From Arcicella sp034931005 (lineage in GTDB: Bacteria; Bacteroidota; Bacteroidia; Cytophagales; Spirosomataceae): a stretch of 64,000 nucleotides of DNA. Location of the stretch: the NCBI RefSeq assembly GCF_034931005.1, contig NZ_JAYGIN010000015.1:62001-126000 (forward strand), written 5' to 3'. The notes beneath the pieces were generated by a model. It was not told the DNA's origin and made no database searches. It saw only the letters and a list, made by a program, of their open reading frames with translations. This document shows, piece after piece, positions 18,440 through 26,955 of this stretch (position 1 is its first letter; each line of letters starts with the position of its first letter). A program made the translations under genes and the position numbers.

Positions 18440-18832
18440 ATGATAAAATTCACATACACAATCCTTTACGTTCAAGACGTTGCCAAAACACTTGAATTCT
18501 ATGAAAAAGCATTCGGCTTTGTTAGAAAATTCATCACACCTGACAATTCTTACGGAGAAATTATTACGGGTGAAACCACGCTTTCTTTTGCTTCGGTTAC
18601 TTTAGCAAAATCAAACCTGAAAGATGGTTTTCAAGAAGGTAGTTTAAGTACTCAACCTTTCGGCATAGAAATCGGTTTTACGACTGACAATGTGGAAGAA
18701 ACCCTCAAAGCCGCCGAAGAAGCAGGAGCCACAATCATTGAACAACCCAAAACCAAACCGTGGGGACAAGTAGTTGCGTATGCGAGAGATTTAGACGGTT
18801 TCCTCATTGAGATATGTACACCAATGGGCTAA
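18440..18832 (+). CDS. VOC-superfamily (glyoxalase/bleomycin-resistance fold) protein
   Basis: 130 residues. Typical VOC layout: FTYTILYVQDVAKTLEFYEKAFGF at the N-terminus, a middle TTLSFASV strand, then AEEAGATIIEQPKTKPWGQVVAYARDLDGFLIEICTP at the C-terminus, where the final D-x-D-G-x-x-I-E-I strand includes the metal-ligand Glu. Likely a dimeric metal-dependent lyase, dioxygenase or binding protein; substrate unknown. Its TAA overlaps the next gene's possible ATG (TAATG), so the two are likely co-translated. Confidence 0.88.
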   Translation: MIKFTYTILYVQDVAKTLEFYEKAFGFVRKFITPDNSYGEIITGETTLSFASVTLAKSNLKDGFQEGSLSTQPFGIEIGFTTDNVEETLKAAEEAGATIIEQPKTKPWGQVVAYARDLDGFLIEICTPMG

Positions 18833-19128
18833 TGCTATCCAATACTATGAAATACGTATTAATCATCCATGAAGTAGAAGACTACCAAGCATGGAAAAAG
18901 GTATTTGATAATGCCGCTGATATTAGAAAAGAGGCAGGAGAAATTTCATACCAAGTATTAAAATATGAAAATGATGCCAATAAAATTGTTCATTTTTCGG
19001 TTTGGACTTCCCATGAAAATGCCAAAAGTTTTTTTGAATCGCCCAAATTGGTTCAAATCAGAAAAGAAGCGGGTGTAAAAGCTCCCGATTTCATTTATTT
19101 AGACCAATTGGAGTCAGGGGTTTTATAA
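18832..19128 (+). CDS. ABM-like dimeric alpha-beta barrel protein
   Basis: 98 residues from the ATG at 18832, which overlaps the preceding stop; an ATG at 18847 (MKYVLIIHEVEDYQAWKKVF) would give 93 residues and is the better homology start. The pattern of an N-terminal strand with a following Y-x-x-W-K helix, a central FSVWTSHENAKSFFESP segment and a C-terminal DFIYLDQ strand fits the antibiotic-biosynthesis-monooxygenase/ferredoxin-like dimeric barrel family. No catalytic residue is evident. Lies between the VOC and GyrI-like genes in one apparent operon. Confidence 0.7.
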   Translation: MLSNTMKYVLIIHEVEDYQAWKKVFDNAADIRKEAGEISYQVLKYENDANKIVHFSVWTSHENAKSFFESPKLVQIRKEAGVKAPDFIYLDQLESGVL

Positions 19129-19136
19129 AAGAAAAT

Positions 19137-19607
19137 ATGCAACAACCTCGAATCGAAATCATTTCGCAAAAGAAACTCGTCGGGAAACGCTTACAAATGA
19201 GTTTTGCTAACAACAAAACCGCTGAATTATGGCGAAGTTTTATGCCCAGACGCAAGGAAATTGAGAATACGGTTAGCCCTGACCTTTTCAGTTTGCAGAA
19301 TTATAGCCAAATAAATCCTTTTCTCAACTTTAATCCCGAAGATTTTTTTGAGAAATGGGCGGTCACAGAAGTAAGCTCTTTTGAGAATATTCCCGAAGAC
19401 ATGGAAGCCTTTACGCTTGTAGAAGGTAAGTACGCAGTGTTCAATCAAAAAGGACAATCCACAGACATTTTCATGTATATTTTTAATACATGGTTACCTC
19501 AATCAAACTATCAATTAGACCACCGACCACATTTTGAGATTTTAGGAGAAAAATACAAAAACAATCATCCCGATTCAGAAGAAGAAATATGGATTCCGAT
19601 TCAATAA
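19137..19607 (+). CDS. GyrI-like small-molecule-binding protein
   Basis: 156 residues matching the GyrI-like/AraC effector-binding fold: PRIEIISQKKLVGKRLQMSF at the start, WRSFMPRRKEI in the first helix, a PEDMEAFTLVEGKYAVFNQKG strand pair and FNTWLPQSNYQLDHRPHFEIL followed by an acidic segment EEEIWIPIQ. The final I-W-I-P motif is a hallmark. Stand-alone members bind small hydrophobic molecules or act on xenobiotics. It closes the three-gene set with the VOC and ABM-like proteins and is followed by a strong terminator. Confidence 0.85.
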   Translation: MQQPRIEIISQKKLVGKRLQMSFANNKTAELWRSFMPRRKEIENTVSPDLFSLQNYSQINPFLNFNPEDFFEKWAVTEVSSFENIPEDMEAFTLVEGKYAVFNQKGQSTDIFMYIFNTWLPQSNYQLDHRPHFEILGEKYKNNHPDSEEEIWIPIQ

Positions 19608-19645
19608 CAAAAAAGGCTTGCAGAGTTTCTGCAAGCCTTTTTTGT
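19607..19645 (+). terminator. Strong intrinsic terminator
   Basis: A-rich arm plus GGCTTGCAG, a 5-base loop, then CTGCAAGCC and six T. It starts on the stop codon of the GyrI-like gene. Confidence 0.92.
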
Positions 19646-19672
19646 TACAATTTCTTTGATGCCCTAAAAAGA

Positions 19673-19706
19673 AAGTTGCCCAGACGGAAACCATCTGGGC
19701 AAACTT
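19673..19706. repeat. Hairpin upstream of the biotin genes
   Basis: AAGTTGCCCAGACGG pairs with CCATCTGGGCAAACTT (one bulge, one wobble) around a 3-base loop. It is about 140 bp before the likely bioF promoter, so outside that transcript; either a REP-type hairpin or part of a terminator pair with 19607-19645. Confidence 0.6.
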
Positions 19707-19845
19707 AGTAAATAGTTCTACACCTATTAAGTGCGAAGATACGGAATTTTTTGAAGTAAAGTCAAGTGAAATCTTAAAAAAAATAATTGTTATTTATTAA
19801 ACGTGAATAGAAATCCATGAACACGTAAAATTGGGGCTTTATAAT

Positions 19846-19853
19846 TAACTTTG
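19846..19853 (+). promoter_or_regulatory. Probable -7 promoter element of bioFDA
   Basis: TAACTTTG matches the Bacteroidota TAnnTTTG consensus and lies 18 bases before the bioF start. No clear -33 TTTG is found 19 bases upstream. I see no recognisable BirA operator. Confidence 0.5.
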
Positions 19854-19871
19854 CTATACAAAAAATGAAAT

Positions 19872-20999
19872 GTGAAACAGATAGAGCAACAAATTCTAAC
19901 AACTCTTGAACAACGAAAAGCACAGTCTCTTTTCCGTTCATTACGAACCAAAGAAAATTTGGTCGATTTTTGTTCCAACGATTATCTCGGATTTTCTAAA
20001 CGAATATTGTTAAATTCTGAAATAAATGATTTTCCTTCGGGAGCAACAGGCTCAAGACTTTTGGCAGGAAATACACAATTTATTGAAGATTTGGAACAAG
20101 AAATTGCCGACTTTCATGGTGCAGAAGCAGGTTTAATTTTCAATTCTGGATACGATGCCAATGTAGGTTTATTAGCGTGTATTCCACAAAAAAATGATGT
20201 ATTATTGACCGACGAACTCATCCACGCCAGCATGATTGACGGGGCAAGATTGAGTTATGCCACAAGGTATAAATTTCGACATAATGATATTGAAGATTTA
20301 GAGAAAAAACTGCAAATAGAAAATAACGCACAACACACAACTCCTAACTCATTTGTCGCCCTCGAATCGGTATATTCGATGGATGGAGACAAAGCTCATT
20401 TATTAGAAATATCCAATTTATGCGAAAAATACGGAGCAAATCTCATCGTAGATGAAGCTCACGCAACAGGAGTTTTCGGTAAAAATGGGAAGGGTTTAGT
20501 CAATGAATTAGGTTTAGAAAAGAAAGTTTTTGCTCGTGTTGTTACGTTTGGAAAAGCTTTGGGTTGTCACGGAGCTATCGTGTTAGGAAGCAATGGCTTA
20601 CGAGATTATCTCATTAATTTTGCTCGCTCATTCATATACACAACTGCCGCCCCACAACACACCCACGAGAGCGTTAGGCAAGCGTACCAACTCTTAACAT
20701 CGCCCGATTTTTCAAATGAAAGATTGCATCAGCTAATTCGATTTTTTAAAAAACAAGCATTACAAATTTCTGGTTTAGAACTTATCGAAAGTTCTTCGGC
20801 TATTCAGTGCATTATTATTTCGGGCAATGAACGTTGTAGATTGGTAGCTTCGGAATTACAAAAAAATGGCTTGGATATTCGCCCAATTGTATCGCCAACT
20901 GTACCAAAAGGCAAAGAAAGGCTACGGATTTGCTTACACGCATTCAATACAGAAGAGGAAATTTTGAAGATTTTTGAAGTATTAAAAGAATTACCATGA
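19872..20999 (+). CDS. bioF: 8-amino-7-oxononanoate synthase
   Basis: 375 residues; PLP enzyme joining pimeloyl-ACP (or CoA) with alanine in biotin synthesis. Alpha-oxoamine-synthase landmarks are present: FCSNDYLGFSKR, the ATGSRLLAGNTQFIEDLE segment, IFNSGYDANVGLL, ESVYSMDGDKA, VDEAHATGVFGKNGKG and TFGKALGCHGA, whose Lys is the PLP Schiff base. The start is a GTG at 19872; an ATG at 19864 is out of frame. The 3' end overlaps bioD by four bases (ATGA), a sign of translational coupling. Confidence 0.94.
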   Translation: MKQIEQQILTTLEQRKAQSLFRSLRTKENLVDFCSNDYLGFSKRILLNSEINDFPSGATGSRLLAGNTQFIEDLEQEIADFHGAEAGLIFNSGYDANVGLLACIPQKNDVLLTDELIHASMIDGARLSYATRYKFRHNDIEDLEKKLQIENNAQHTTPNSFVALESVYSMDGDKAHLLEISNLCEKYGANLIVDEAHATGVFGKNGKGLVNELGLEKKVFARVVTFGKALGCHGAIVLGSNGLRDYLINFARSFIYTTAAPQHTHESVRQAYQLLTSPDFSNERLHQLIRFFKKQALQISGLELIESSSAIQCIIISGNERCRLVASELQKNGLDIRPIVSPTVPKGKERLRICLHAFNTEEEILKIFEVLKELP

Positions 21000-21607
21000 A
21001 ACAACAATATATCATCGCAGGAATTGGAACAGAAATTGGTAAAACTTTCATTTCCAGCATCTTAACAGAGTCATTACACGCAGATTATTGGAAACCTGTA
21101 CAAGCAGGAGCATTAGATTTTACGGATTCTGACACGGTGAAAAGTTTAATTTCTAATGATAAAACGGTTTTTCATCCAGAAACATACCGACTAAACGAGC
21201 CAATGTCGCCCCATGCTGCGGCGGCAATTGATGGCGTAACGATTGAGCTTTCAAAATTTGAATTACCCCAAACTGACAATCATTTAATCGTTGAATTAGC
21301 GGGTGGACTTATGGTTCCTCTAAACGAGCATCAAACCAATTTAGATTTAATCAAAAAATTAGATTTACCTGTCATTCTAATTTCTCGAAATTACTTAGGT
21401 TCAATCAACCATACTTTACTTTCAGCGGAGATTTTAAAACTCAACAATATTCCAGTAAAAGGCTTGATTTTCAACGGAGAACAAAATAAATCATCCGAAG
21501 ATTTTATCTTAAAATATACGAAATTGGATTGTTTAGGTCGGGTAAATTTTGAGGAAAATATTACGAAAGAAACCGTCGAAAAATGGTCGAAAGCGATTCA
21601 GTTTTAA
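20996..21607 (+). CDS. bioD: Dethiobiotin synthetase
   Basis: 203 residues. N-terminal AGIGTEIGKTFISSIL is the P-loop variant of BioD (GTxxGKT), YWKPVQAGALD binds substrate and ELAGGLMVPLNEHQTNLDLI matches the conserved E-x-AGG-hhxP segment. It carboxylates 7,8-diaminononanoate to dethiobiotin using ATP. Overlaps bioF and precedes bioA across an 82-bp gap occupied by an inverted repeat. bioB is not in this window. Confidence 0.94.
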   Translation: MKQQYIIAGIGTEIGKTFISSILTESLHADYWKPVQAGALDFTDSDTVKSLISNDKTVFHPETYRLNEPMSPHAAAAIDGVTIELSKFELPQTDNHLIVELAGGLMVPLNEHQTNLDLIKKLDLPVILISRNYLGSINHTLLSAEILKLNNIPVKGLIFNGEQNKSSEDFILKYTKLDCLGRVNFEENITKETVEKWSKAIQF

Positions 21608-21615
21608 TTTATATT

Positions 21616-21684
21616 CAGTAGTGGCGAATAGCATTCGCCAAAATCAGAAAATAAACCGTTGGCGAATGCTATTCGCCACTACTG
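21616..21684. repeat. Perfect 25-bp inverted repeat between bioD and bioA
   Basis: Bases 21616-21640 (core AGTGGCGAATAGCATTCGCC) are the exact reverse complement of 21660-21684, with a 19-base AT-rich loop. Each arm is itself partly palindromic (GGCGAAT..ATTCGCC), as in paired REP units. It ends 5 bases before the bioA ATG and should strongly fold in mRNA. Confidence 0.9.
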
Positions 21685-21689
21685 CCTAA

Positions 21690-23009
21690 ATGAACGAACA
21701 AATAGAATATCCCGTAGAAAATACGGAATCATATATTACAAAATCGCAACTTACCGAACGAGATGCAAAAGTGGTTTGGCACCCATTTACGCAACACCAA
21801 ACCGCTCCACTTTCCATTCCGATTGTTCGGGCAGAAGGAGCGTATTTATTTGATGATTCGGGCAAAAGATACATTGATGCCATTTCGTCTTGGTGGGTCA
21901 ATTTGCACGGACATTCGCACCCGTACATTGCTCAAAAAGTTGCTGAACAATTTTTGAAATTAGAACAAGTCATTTTTGCGGGATTCACCCATGAACCAGC
22001 CGTAAGATTGGCGGAAAGATTATTAGAAATTTTACCGAAAAATCAGGCAAAAATTTTCTATTCCGACAATGGCTCTACTTCGGTGGAAGTAGCTCTAAAA
22101 ATGGCAATTCAGTATTTTCATAATCAAGGATTTACGAAAAAACGAAAAGTAATTGCACTCGAAAACGGCTATCATGGTGATACTTTCGGGACGATGGCAG
22201 TGGGTGCAAAATCAGGCTTTAATGCTCCTTTTGAGGCTTTTTTGTACGAAACTATTTATTTGCCAGTTCCCGTAAAAGGTCAGCAAGCACATTCGTTGGA
22301 AACGATGAAAAAGCTCATGGAAAATGCCGATGAAATTGCGTGTTTTATTTTTGAGCCACTTATTCAAGGAGCAGGCGGTATGGTCATGTACGAACCCGAA
22401 ATGTTGGACGCTCTCATCAAATTGGCAAAAGAAAATGGTGTATTGACCATTGCGGATGAAATTATGACGGGTTTTGGCAGAACAGGAAAACTTTTCGCCA
22501 CTGATTACATCGAAACAAAACCAGATATTTTGTGTCTTTCAAAAGGACTTACGGGCGGAGCAATGGCGTTGGGCGTTACTTCGTGTACGCAAGAAATTTA
22601 TGACGCTTTTCTCTCGGAAGACCGTAGAAAAACGCTTTTCCATAGTCATTCTTTTACGGCAAACCCCTTAGCTTGTACGGCAGGGTTGGCAAGTATGGAT
22701 TTATTACTGAGTGAAGAAACTGAAACTAAAATATTCAAAATCAATCAATTACATCAAGAATTTAAGCAAAAACATACTACCCATCCCAATATTACGGTAA
22801 AAGGAACAATTCTTTCCATCGAAATTCAGACGGAAGAAGGAACGTCATATTTCAATAATATTCGAGATATTGCTTACAAATTTTTCATTGAAAAAGGCAT
22901 TTTAATCAGACCTTTGGGCAATGTGATTTATTTACTTCCCCCTTATTGCATTTTGGAAGAAGATTTGAAATATATTTATGGCTGTATTGAAGAATTTTTG
23001 AATTTGTAA
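21690..23009 (+). CDS. bioA: Adenosylmethionine--8-amino-7-oxononanoate aminotransferase
   Basis: 439 residues. Class-III aminotransferase that makes 7,8-diaminononanoate, using SAM as donor. BioA-specific VVWHPFTQH near residue 27 and DAISSWWVNLHGHSHP follow the N-terminal 25-residue extension. The PLP lysine lies in LSKGLTGG (Lys285), and IADEIMTGFGRTG supplies the cofactor Asp. Family size is usual. An alternative second frame has nothing plausible. The ATG at 21690 sits right after the inverted repeat, so the leader is very short. Confidence 0.94.
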   Translation: MNEQIEYPVENTESYITKSQLTERDAKVVWHPFTQHQTAPLSIPIVRAEGAYLFDDSGKRYIDAISSWWVNLHGHSHPYIAQKVAEQFLKLEQVIFAGFTHEPAVRLAERLLEILPKNQAKIFYSDNGSTSVEVALKMAIQYFHNQGFTKKRKVIALENGYHGDTFGTMAVGAKSGFNAPFEAFLYETIYLPVPVKGQQAHSLETMKKLMENADEIACFIFEPLIQGAGGMVMYEPEMLDALIKLAKENGVLTIADEIMTGFGRTGKLFATDYIETKPDILCLSKGLTGGAMALGVTSCTQEIYDAFLSEDRRKTLFHSHSFTANPLACTAGLASMDLLLSEETETKIFKINQLHQEFKQKHTTHPNITVKGTILSIEIQTEEGTSYFNNIRDIAYKFFIEKGILIRPLGNVIYLLPPYCILEEDLKYIYGCIEEFLNL

Positions 23010-23012
23010 CTC

Positions 23013-23055
23013 GATGTTTCTACATCGAAGATATTAAATTTAATGTAGGAACATC
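23013..23055. repeat. Palindrome after bioA
   Basis: GATGTTTCTACAT (23013-23025) pairs with ATGTAGGAACATC (23043-23055), one mismatch; GATGTTTCTACATC also folds on itself. It starts three bases after the bioA stop and fits the pattern of stop-adjacent palindromes seen elsewhere here. Confidence 0.6.
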
Positions 23056-23147
23056 AATTTACATTTTTTGAAACCTCTCATTCAAACATTGCGTTATCAA
23101 TAAATATTCATCAACAAAATTATTCACTACCTAATCATACGTAAAAT

Positions 23148-24377
23148 ATGTCTCTGACTTCAGAAATCCATATTTCCACTAAATCTCCTAAGATTAAGAA
23201 TCTCTGGCAGACTGCTTTACACGAAGGTTTTCCAATTGCTTTATGGAGACTACCCAAAACCACCGAAAAACAGTTAATTATTGATTTATCGGGTCATGTT
23301 TCAAGGACAAATATTGACTTTGAGGAATTACCTTCTGGCTTTGCTATGAGTCCGTTTCAAGGTGAATCATTGTTTTTGAAAGGCGATTTATATTACCGTT
23401 TTGATACTGAAAATCAAGAAGTTGAACAAAATTTAGCAGGACAAAATACAGAAAAAGAGGTTTTCGAGAAACAGTATTTAACGTATGCTGATGAAGAAGA
23501 TAAAAAGGTAAGTCACGAGGAAATACATCCTAATTTCATTACGGAAGAAAAACATTTTGGATTTTATAATGAAATGCGGTTTGCCGAAATGGTTTCCAAC
23601 GCTGTTACTTCCATTGAGCAAGGCGAAGTTCAGAAAGTAGTTTTATCAAGAACAAAGAACGTTACTTTATCAGATGATTTTGAGGTAGTTGAGGCATTTC
23701 AAAAACTTTGTAATACTTATCCAAACGCCTTTATTTCATTGGTTTATTTGCCAGAATATAATTCTTTTTGGTTGGGTGCTACGCCTGAAACTTTGGTAAG
23801 TGTTGATAAAGACGGAAAATTTAGAACGATGTCTTTGGCGGGAACACAGTCGGCAATTGGAGAAAATGGCGAAACTTTGTGCATCAATTCCATTCGTTGG
23901 TCGCACAAAGAAATTGAAGAACAAGCCTTTGTGAGCCGTTATATTATTGAATGTTTCAAGAAAATTCGTTTGAGAGAATACCATGAAAGTGGACCAAAAA
24001 CCGTACAAGCAGGGAATTTAATGCACCTCCGCACGGATTATATGGTGGACACGAAGGAAGTTAATTTCCCACAATTGGGAACGGTGATGTTGGAACTCCT
24101 CCATCCTACTTCGGCAGTTTGTGGAATGCCCAAAATTCCTGCTCTCAGAATCATTGCAGAACAAGAATTACATAATCGAGAATTTTATAGCGGTTTTTTA
24201 GGCCCTGTTAATATCCAAGCAGAAAGTCATTTATTTGTCAATCTTCGGACAATGAAGATAATTGGAAATGAAGCCGTTTTTTATGCAGGTTGTGGAATTA
24301 CGGAAGATTCAAATCCAGTGAAGGAATGGTATGAAACCGAGATGAAAATTCAGACTTTGATGAAGGTTATTATTTGA
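23148..24377 (+). CDS. menF: Isochorismate synthase
   Basis: 409 residues; chorismate-binding enzyme of the MenF/EntC type that isomerises chorismate to isochorismate for menaquinone, the main Bacteroidota quinone. Signature parts: QKVVLSRTKNV, WLGATPETLVSV, MSLAGTQ, LMHLRTDY, LLHPTSAVCGMPK and the end segment ESHLFVNLRTMKI ... YAGCGITEDSNPVKEWYETE, with the Mg-binding Glu in the last. The N-terminal ~130 residues are divergent, as usual in this group. It could alternatively feed a siderophore, but no such genes are near. Confidence 0.9.
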   Translation: MSLTSEIHISTKSPKIKNLWQTALHEGFPIALWRLPKTTEKQLIIDLSGHVSRTNIDFEELPSGFAMSPFQGESLFLKGDLYYRFDTENQEVEQNLAGQNTEKEVFEKQYLTYADEEDKKVSHEEIHPNFITEEKHFGFYNEMRFAEMVSNAVTSIEQGEVQKVVLSRTKNVTLSDDFEVVEAFQKLCNTYPNAFISLVYLPEYNSFWLGATPETLVSVDKDGKFRTMSLAGTQSAIGENGETLCINSIRWSHKEIEEQAFVSRYIIECFKKIRLREYHESGPKTVQAGNLMHLRTDYMVDTKEVNFPQLGTVMLELLHPTSAVCGMPKIPALRIIAEQELHNREFYSGFLGPVNIQAESHLFVNLRTMKIIGNEAVFYAGCGITEDSNPVKEWYETEMKIQTLMKVII

Positions 24378-24387
24378 GCTAAAATTA

Positions 24388-24427
24388 TCTGAACTAAGAT
24401 TGCGAAACGTCGCAATCTTAGTTCAGA
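24388..24427. terminator. Bidirectional hairpin between convergent genes
   Basis: Perfect 17-bp arms (24388-24404 and 24411-24427, core ACTAAGATTGCG) with a 6-base loop AAACGT. It lies between the menF stop and the stop of the minus-strand CNNM gene. Confidence 0.75.
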
Positions 24428-24436
24428 CAAAACCTA

Positions 24437-25738
24437 TCAGTGTTTCATCGAATACCCTTCCGTTTTCTTCTCAATCTCACCAATTATCGTCAATTTCACT
24501 AAGTCAATTCTCGCATCGGTCATTTCCATAATTTGAAAATTAAATGGATGCTCAACTATGGTTTCATTCAACTCTGGAATGTCCTCATTAATACTAATAA
24601 TCATCCCTCCCAACGTATCATAATCGCCCTCAGGAAGATTCCAGTCATATTTATCATTCAAATAATCAATCTCCAAACGTCCAGAAAGTAAATAGGTTTT
24701 ATCTTCCAAACGCTTTTCGGTTAGTTCGTCGTTATCGTCAAATTCATCTTCAATATCGCCAAAAATTTGCTCCATTACATCCTCCATACTTACCAAACCT
24801 GCTGTGCTACCAAATTCATCCACCACCAAAGCCAATGACTTATGTTCCTTCGAGAATTTGAATAATAAATCTTTTGCTGGCATAGCTTCTGGCACAATCG
24901 GGATTGGAGTCAAAATTCCTTGAATCTCCTTCGGTTTCTTAAACATCGACAACGAATGGCAATATCCCAAAACGTCTTCCATTGTTTCTTTATAAACCAA
25001 AACTCTCGAATGACCACTTTCTACAAACGTTTTCTTTAATTCATCAATTCCACCTTCAATATCAACCGCCACAATGTCTGTTCTCGGAATCATACAATCA
25101 CGAACACGAACTTGTTTAAATTCAAGGGCATTATTAAAGATTTTGGTATCCACTTCAGTTTCTTCTTCGGTAGAGGTTTTACGATTAAGATTTTGCAGAT
25201 AATTATTCAAATCTGTCAAACCAAAAGCAGGTCTTTCTTCGGAATACTCCAAACGTAAAATATTGTTAATAAACCACTTAGACAAACCAACAATTGCCCA
25301 CACAAGCGGATACATCAGCGTATAAATGATTAAGATGGGAATGGCTAAAACTTCTAAAAATCCGTCTGGATTCAACAAAAAGATACTTTTTGGGGTAAAT
25401 TCAGAGGTAGCCAAAATAATAATTGTACCAATTAATGAGGCAATCAAACCCGCTGCTAAACCAGTAATCGGCAAATACTGTTCTATTTCATGGTGTAAAT
25501 ATCCTTCCATAAAAATACCATAAGCCACCAACGATAAAGTATTACCGATGAGCATTGTTCCGATAAATTTTGAAGGATTTTTGAGGTATCTTGAAATGAT
25601 TTGCCCCGTAATAACACCTTGCTTGGCTTGGAGTTCAAAATACAGTTTATTGGCAGAGACAAACGCCATCTCAACACCCGAAAAGAATGCTGAGGCAATG
25701 ATTGATATTATAATTCCTAATGCTTGTTGGGAGTCCAT
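24437..25738 (-). CDS. CNNM/CorC (hemolysin-family) membrane protein
   Basis: 433 residues. N-terminal DUF21/CNNM domain with about four membrane segments (ALGIIISIIASAFFSGVEMAFVS; FIGTMLIGNTLSLVAYGIF; GLIASLIGTIIILATSEF; IPILIIYTLMYPLVWAIVGL), then two CBS domains beginning at VRDCMIPRTDIVAVD, and a CorC/HlyC C-terminal domain (YLLSGRLEIDYLNDKYDWNLP). Members take part in Mg or Co efflux; the Flavobacteriia member GldE is linked to gliding and T9SS assembly. Which role applies cannot be told from sequence alone, although a T9SS cargo exists in this window. Confidence 0.88.
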   Translation of the reverse strand: MDSQQALGIIISIIASAFFSGVEMAFVSANKLYFELQAKQGVITGQIISRYLKNPSKFIGTMLIGNTLSLVAYGIFMEGYLHHEIEQYLPITGLAAGLIASLIGTIIILATSEFTPKSIFLLNPDGFLEVLAIPILIIYTLMYPLVWAIVGLSKWFINNILRLEYSEERPAFGLTDLNNYLQNLNRKTSTEEETEVDTKIFNNALEFKQVRVRDCMIPRTDIVAVDIEGGIDELKKTFVESGHSRVLVYKETMEDVLGYCHSLSMFKKPKEIQGILTPIPIVPEAMPAKDLLFKFSKEHKSLALVVDEFGSTAGLVSMEDVMEQIFGDIEDEFDDNDELTEKRLEDKTYLLSGRLEIDYLNDKYDWNLPEGDYDTLGGMIISINEDIPELNETIVEHPFNFQIMEMTDARIDLVKLTIIGEIEKKTEGYSMKH

Positions 25739-25815
25739 ATATGAATTAGCGAGGTTTTAGGCAAAATGATATTATACAACCATACCTACTTAATATGCTC
25801 AAATATACAAAAAAC

Positions 25816-26103
25816 CTACTTCTTTCCTTTCAAAAAAGCATCTCTTTCGGCTTTTTTATCATCTTTAACTTTTTCAACAGGCTTATTTTTAGCTTTTTCA
25901 TCCTCTTTTTTCAAACGAATTTGCTTAGAATATTGAAAGTAAAACAAACAACCTGCCGCAAACATTAACCATGAATAATGATAGAAAATTTTATTCCAGA
26001 AGGTCGGTTCAAGTCCTTCAGGAAGACCAGCACGAAGGTCTAAAACCCAAATAATCAAAAAGCCAACTGCGGCAAAAAGGAGAAGTATTTCTTTTTTTGA
26101 CAT
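25816..26103 (-). CDS. Small two-pass membrane protein
   Basis: 95 residues. Two hydrophobic helices (ILLLFAAVGFLIIWVLDLRAG and YSWLMFAAGCLFYFQYSK) with a short loop, followed by a lysine/glutamate-rich cytoplasmic tail (KKEDEKAKNKPVEKVKDDKK). No family recognised. It is 77 bp upstream of the CNNM gene on the same strand and may be co-transcribed with it. Confidence 0.65.
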   Translation of the reverse strand: MSKKEILLLFAAVGFLIIWVLDLRAGLPEGLEPTFWNKIFYHYSWLMFAAGCLFYFQYSKQIRLKKEDEKAKNKPVEKVKDDKKAERDAFLKGKK

Positions 26104-26181
26104 AATATTTATTTAGTAAGCGAAAAGCGATTTATACAAATTTGGTAATTTAGACGAAGAACCACTTTCTATATTTTGTTT

Positions 26182-26343
26182 ACGGAACTATCTACAATTT
26201 GTCGCAGAATAAAATTAGACCACAGATTGTACTGATTCAACGGATTTACACGGATAAATTTAAAGAAAAATCAGTGTAAATCTGTTTTATCTGTTCTATC
26301 CGTGGTCTAATTTTGTCTTACGACAAATAGTAGATAATTCCGT
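26182..26343. repeat. 162-bp imperfect inverted-repeat element
   Basis: The whole segment folds into one long hairpin. Outer arms ACGGAA(C/T)TATCTAC.ATTTGTCG at 26182-26204 and 26321-26343 pair almost perfectly, continue through AAAATTAGACCAC.GA, then through CAGAT....GATTTACAC. The inner words resemble the widely dispersed bacterial repeat that begins CCACAGATT...CACGGATT. No coding frame is inside. It lies in the 475-bp gap 26104-26578, the rest of which shows no gene except the promoter region at its right end. MITE-like. Confidence 0.8.
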
Positions 26344-26551
26344 TTGTTTTTTAATCAAAAGGCAAATTGTACAATAACCTGCTTAAGATATGATTCATCA
26401 CTAAGACATATCCTTTACATAAAAGCATTTTGTGAGTTGATAAGTTTTTCCAACTGTCCAAAAATTTTCTACAAATTTACATCTTAATCTAAAGATAATG
26501 TCTTTATGGAAAGCAATCCTTGAAAATCTATCAATAAACTTGCAAAAGCCT

Positions 26552-26559
26552 TATATTTG
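26552..26559 (+). promoter_or_regulatory. Probable -7 element of the FtsB/DivIC-like gene
   Basis: TATATTTG fits TAnnTTTG and lies 20 bases before the ATG at 26579. Its presence inside the longer frame that begins at 26498 argues that the upstream codons are not translated. The -33 element is not clear. Confidence 0.45.
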
Positions 26560-26578
26560 TGGTGAAAAAATCATTGTT

Positions 26579-26887
26579 ATGAAGCAACTTCTTTTACATA
26601 AATACCGCTTTTATACCCTCACTTTTGCAGGTTTATTTTTTTGGATGTTATTTTTTGACATCAATGATATTTTTACGCAAATCAAAATGTATCGAGAATT
26701 GGGGCGTTTGGAAGATGAAAAAAAATATTACATCGAAAAAATTAAGGAAGTAGAAAAAGAACGTATTGAAGTGATGGGTAATAAAAAATTAGTCGAAAAG
26801 TTTGCCCGTGAAAAATATCTGATGAAAAAACCAAAGGAAGAAATATTCGTGATTGTTGATGAAGAAAATCAACCTATTGAGAAATAG
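26579..26887 (+). CDS. FtsB/DivIC-family septum-formation protein
   Basis: 102 residues from the ATG at 26579. One membrane segment (YTLTFAGLFFWMLFFDIND) is followed by a coiled coil (EDEKKYYIEKIKEVEKERIEV) and the family's C-terminal motif LVEKFAREKYLMKKPKEEIFVI. Bitopic proteins of this kind bridge FtsQ/FtsL-type partners at the division site. The long frame upstream (27 extra codons) lacks a start context and contains the promoter element. Downstream is an LMW phosphatase gene. Confidence 0.85.
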   Translation: MKQLLLHKYRFYTLTFAGLFFWMLFFDINDIFTQIKMYRELGRLEDEKKYYIEKIKEVEKERIEVMGNKKLVEKFAREKYLMKKPKEEIFVIVDEENQPIEK

Positions 26888-26955
26888 AGATTAAGAATCA
26901 GGGAAAAATTAGAAACCTCCAAATCCCAAATCTTAATCTTCAACCCCTAAATAAA

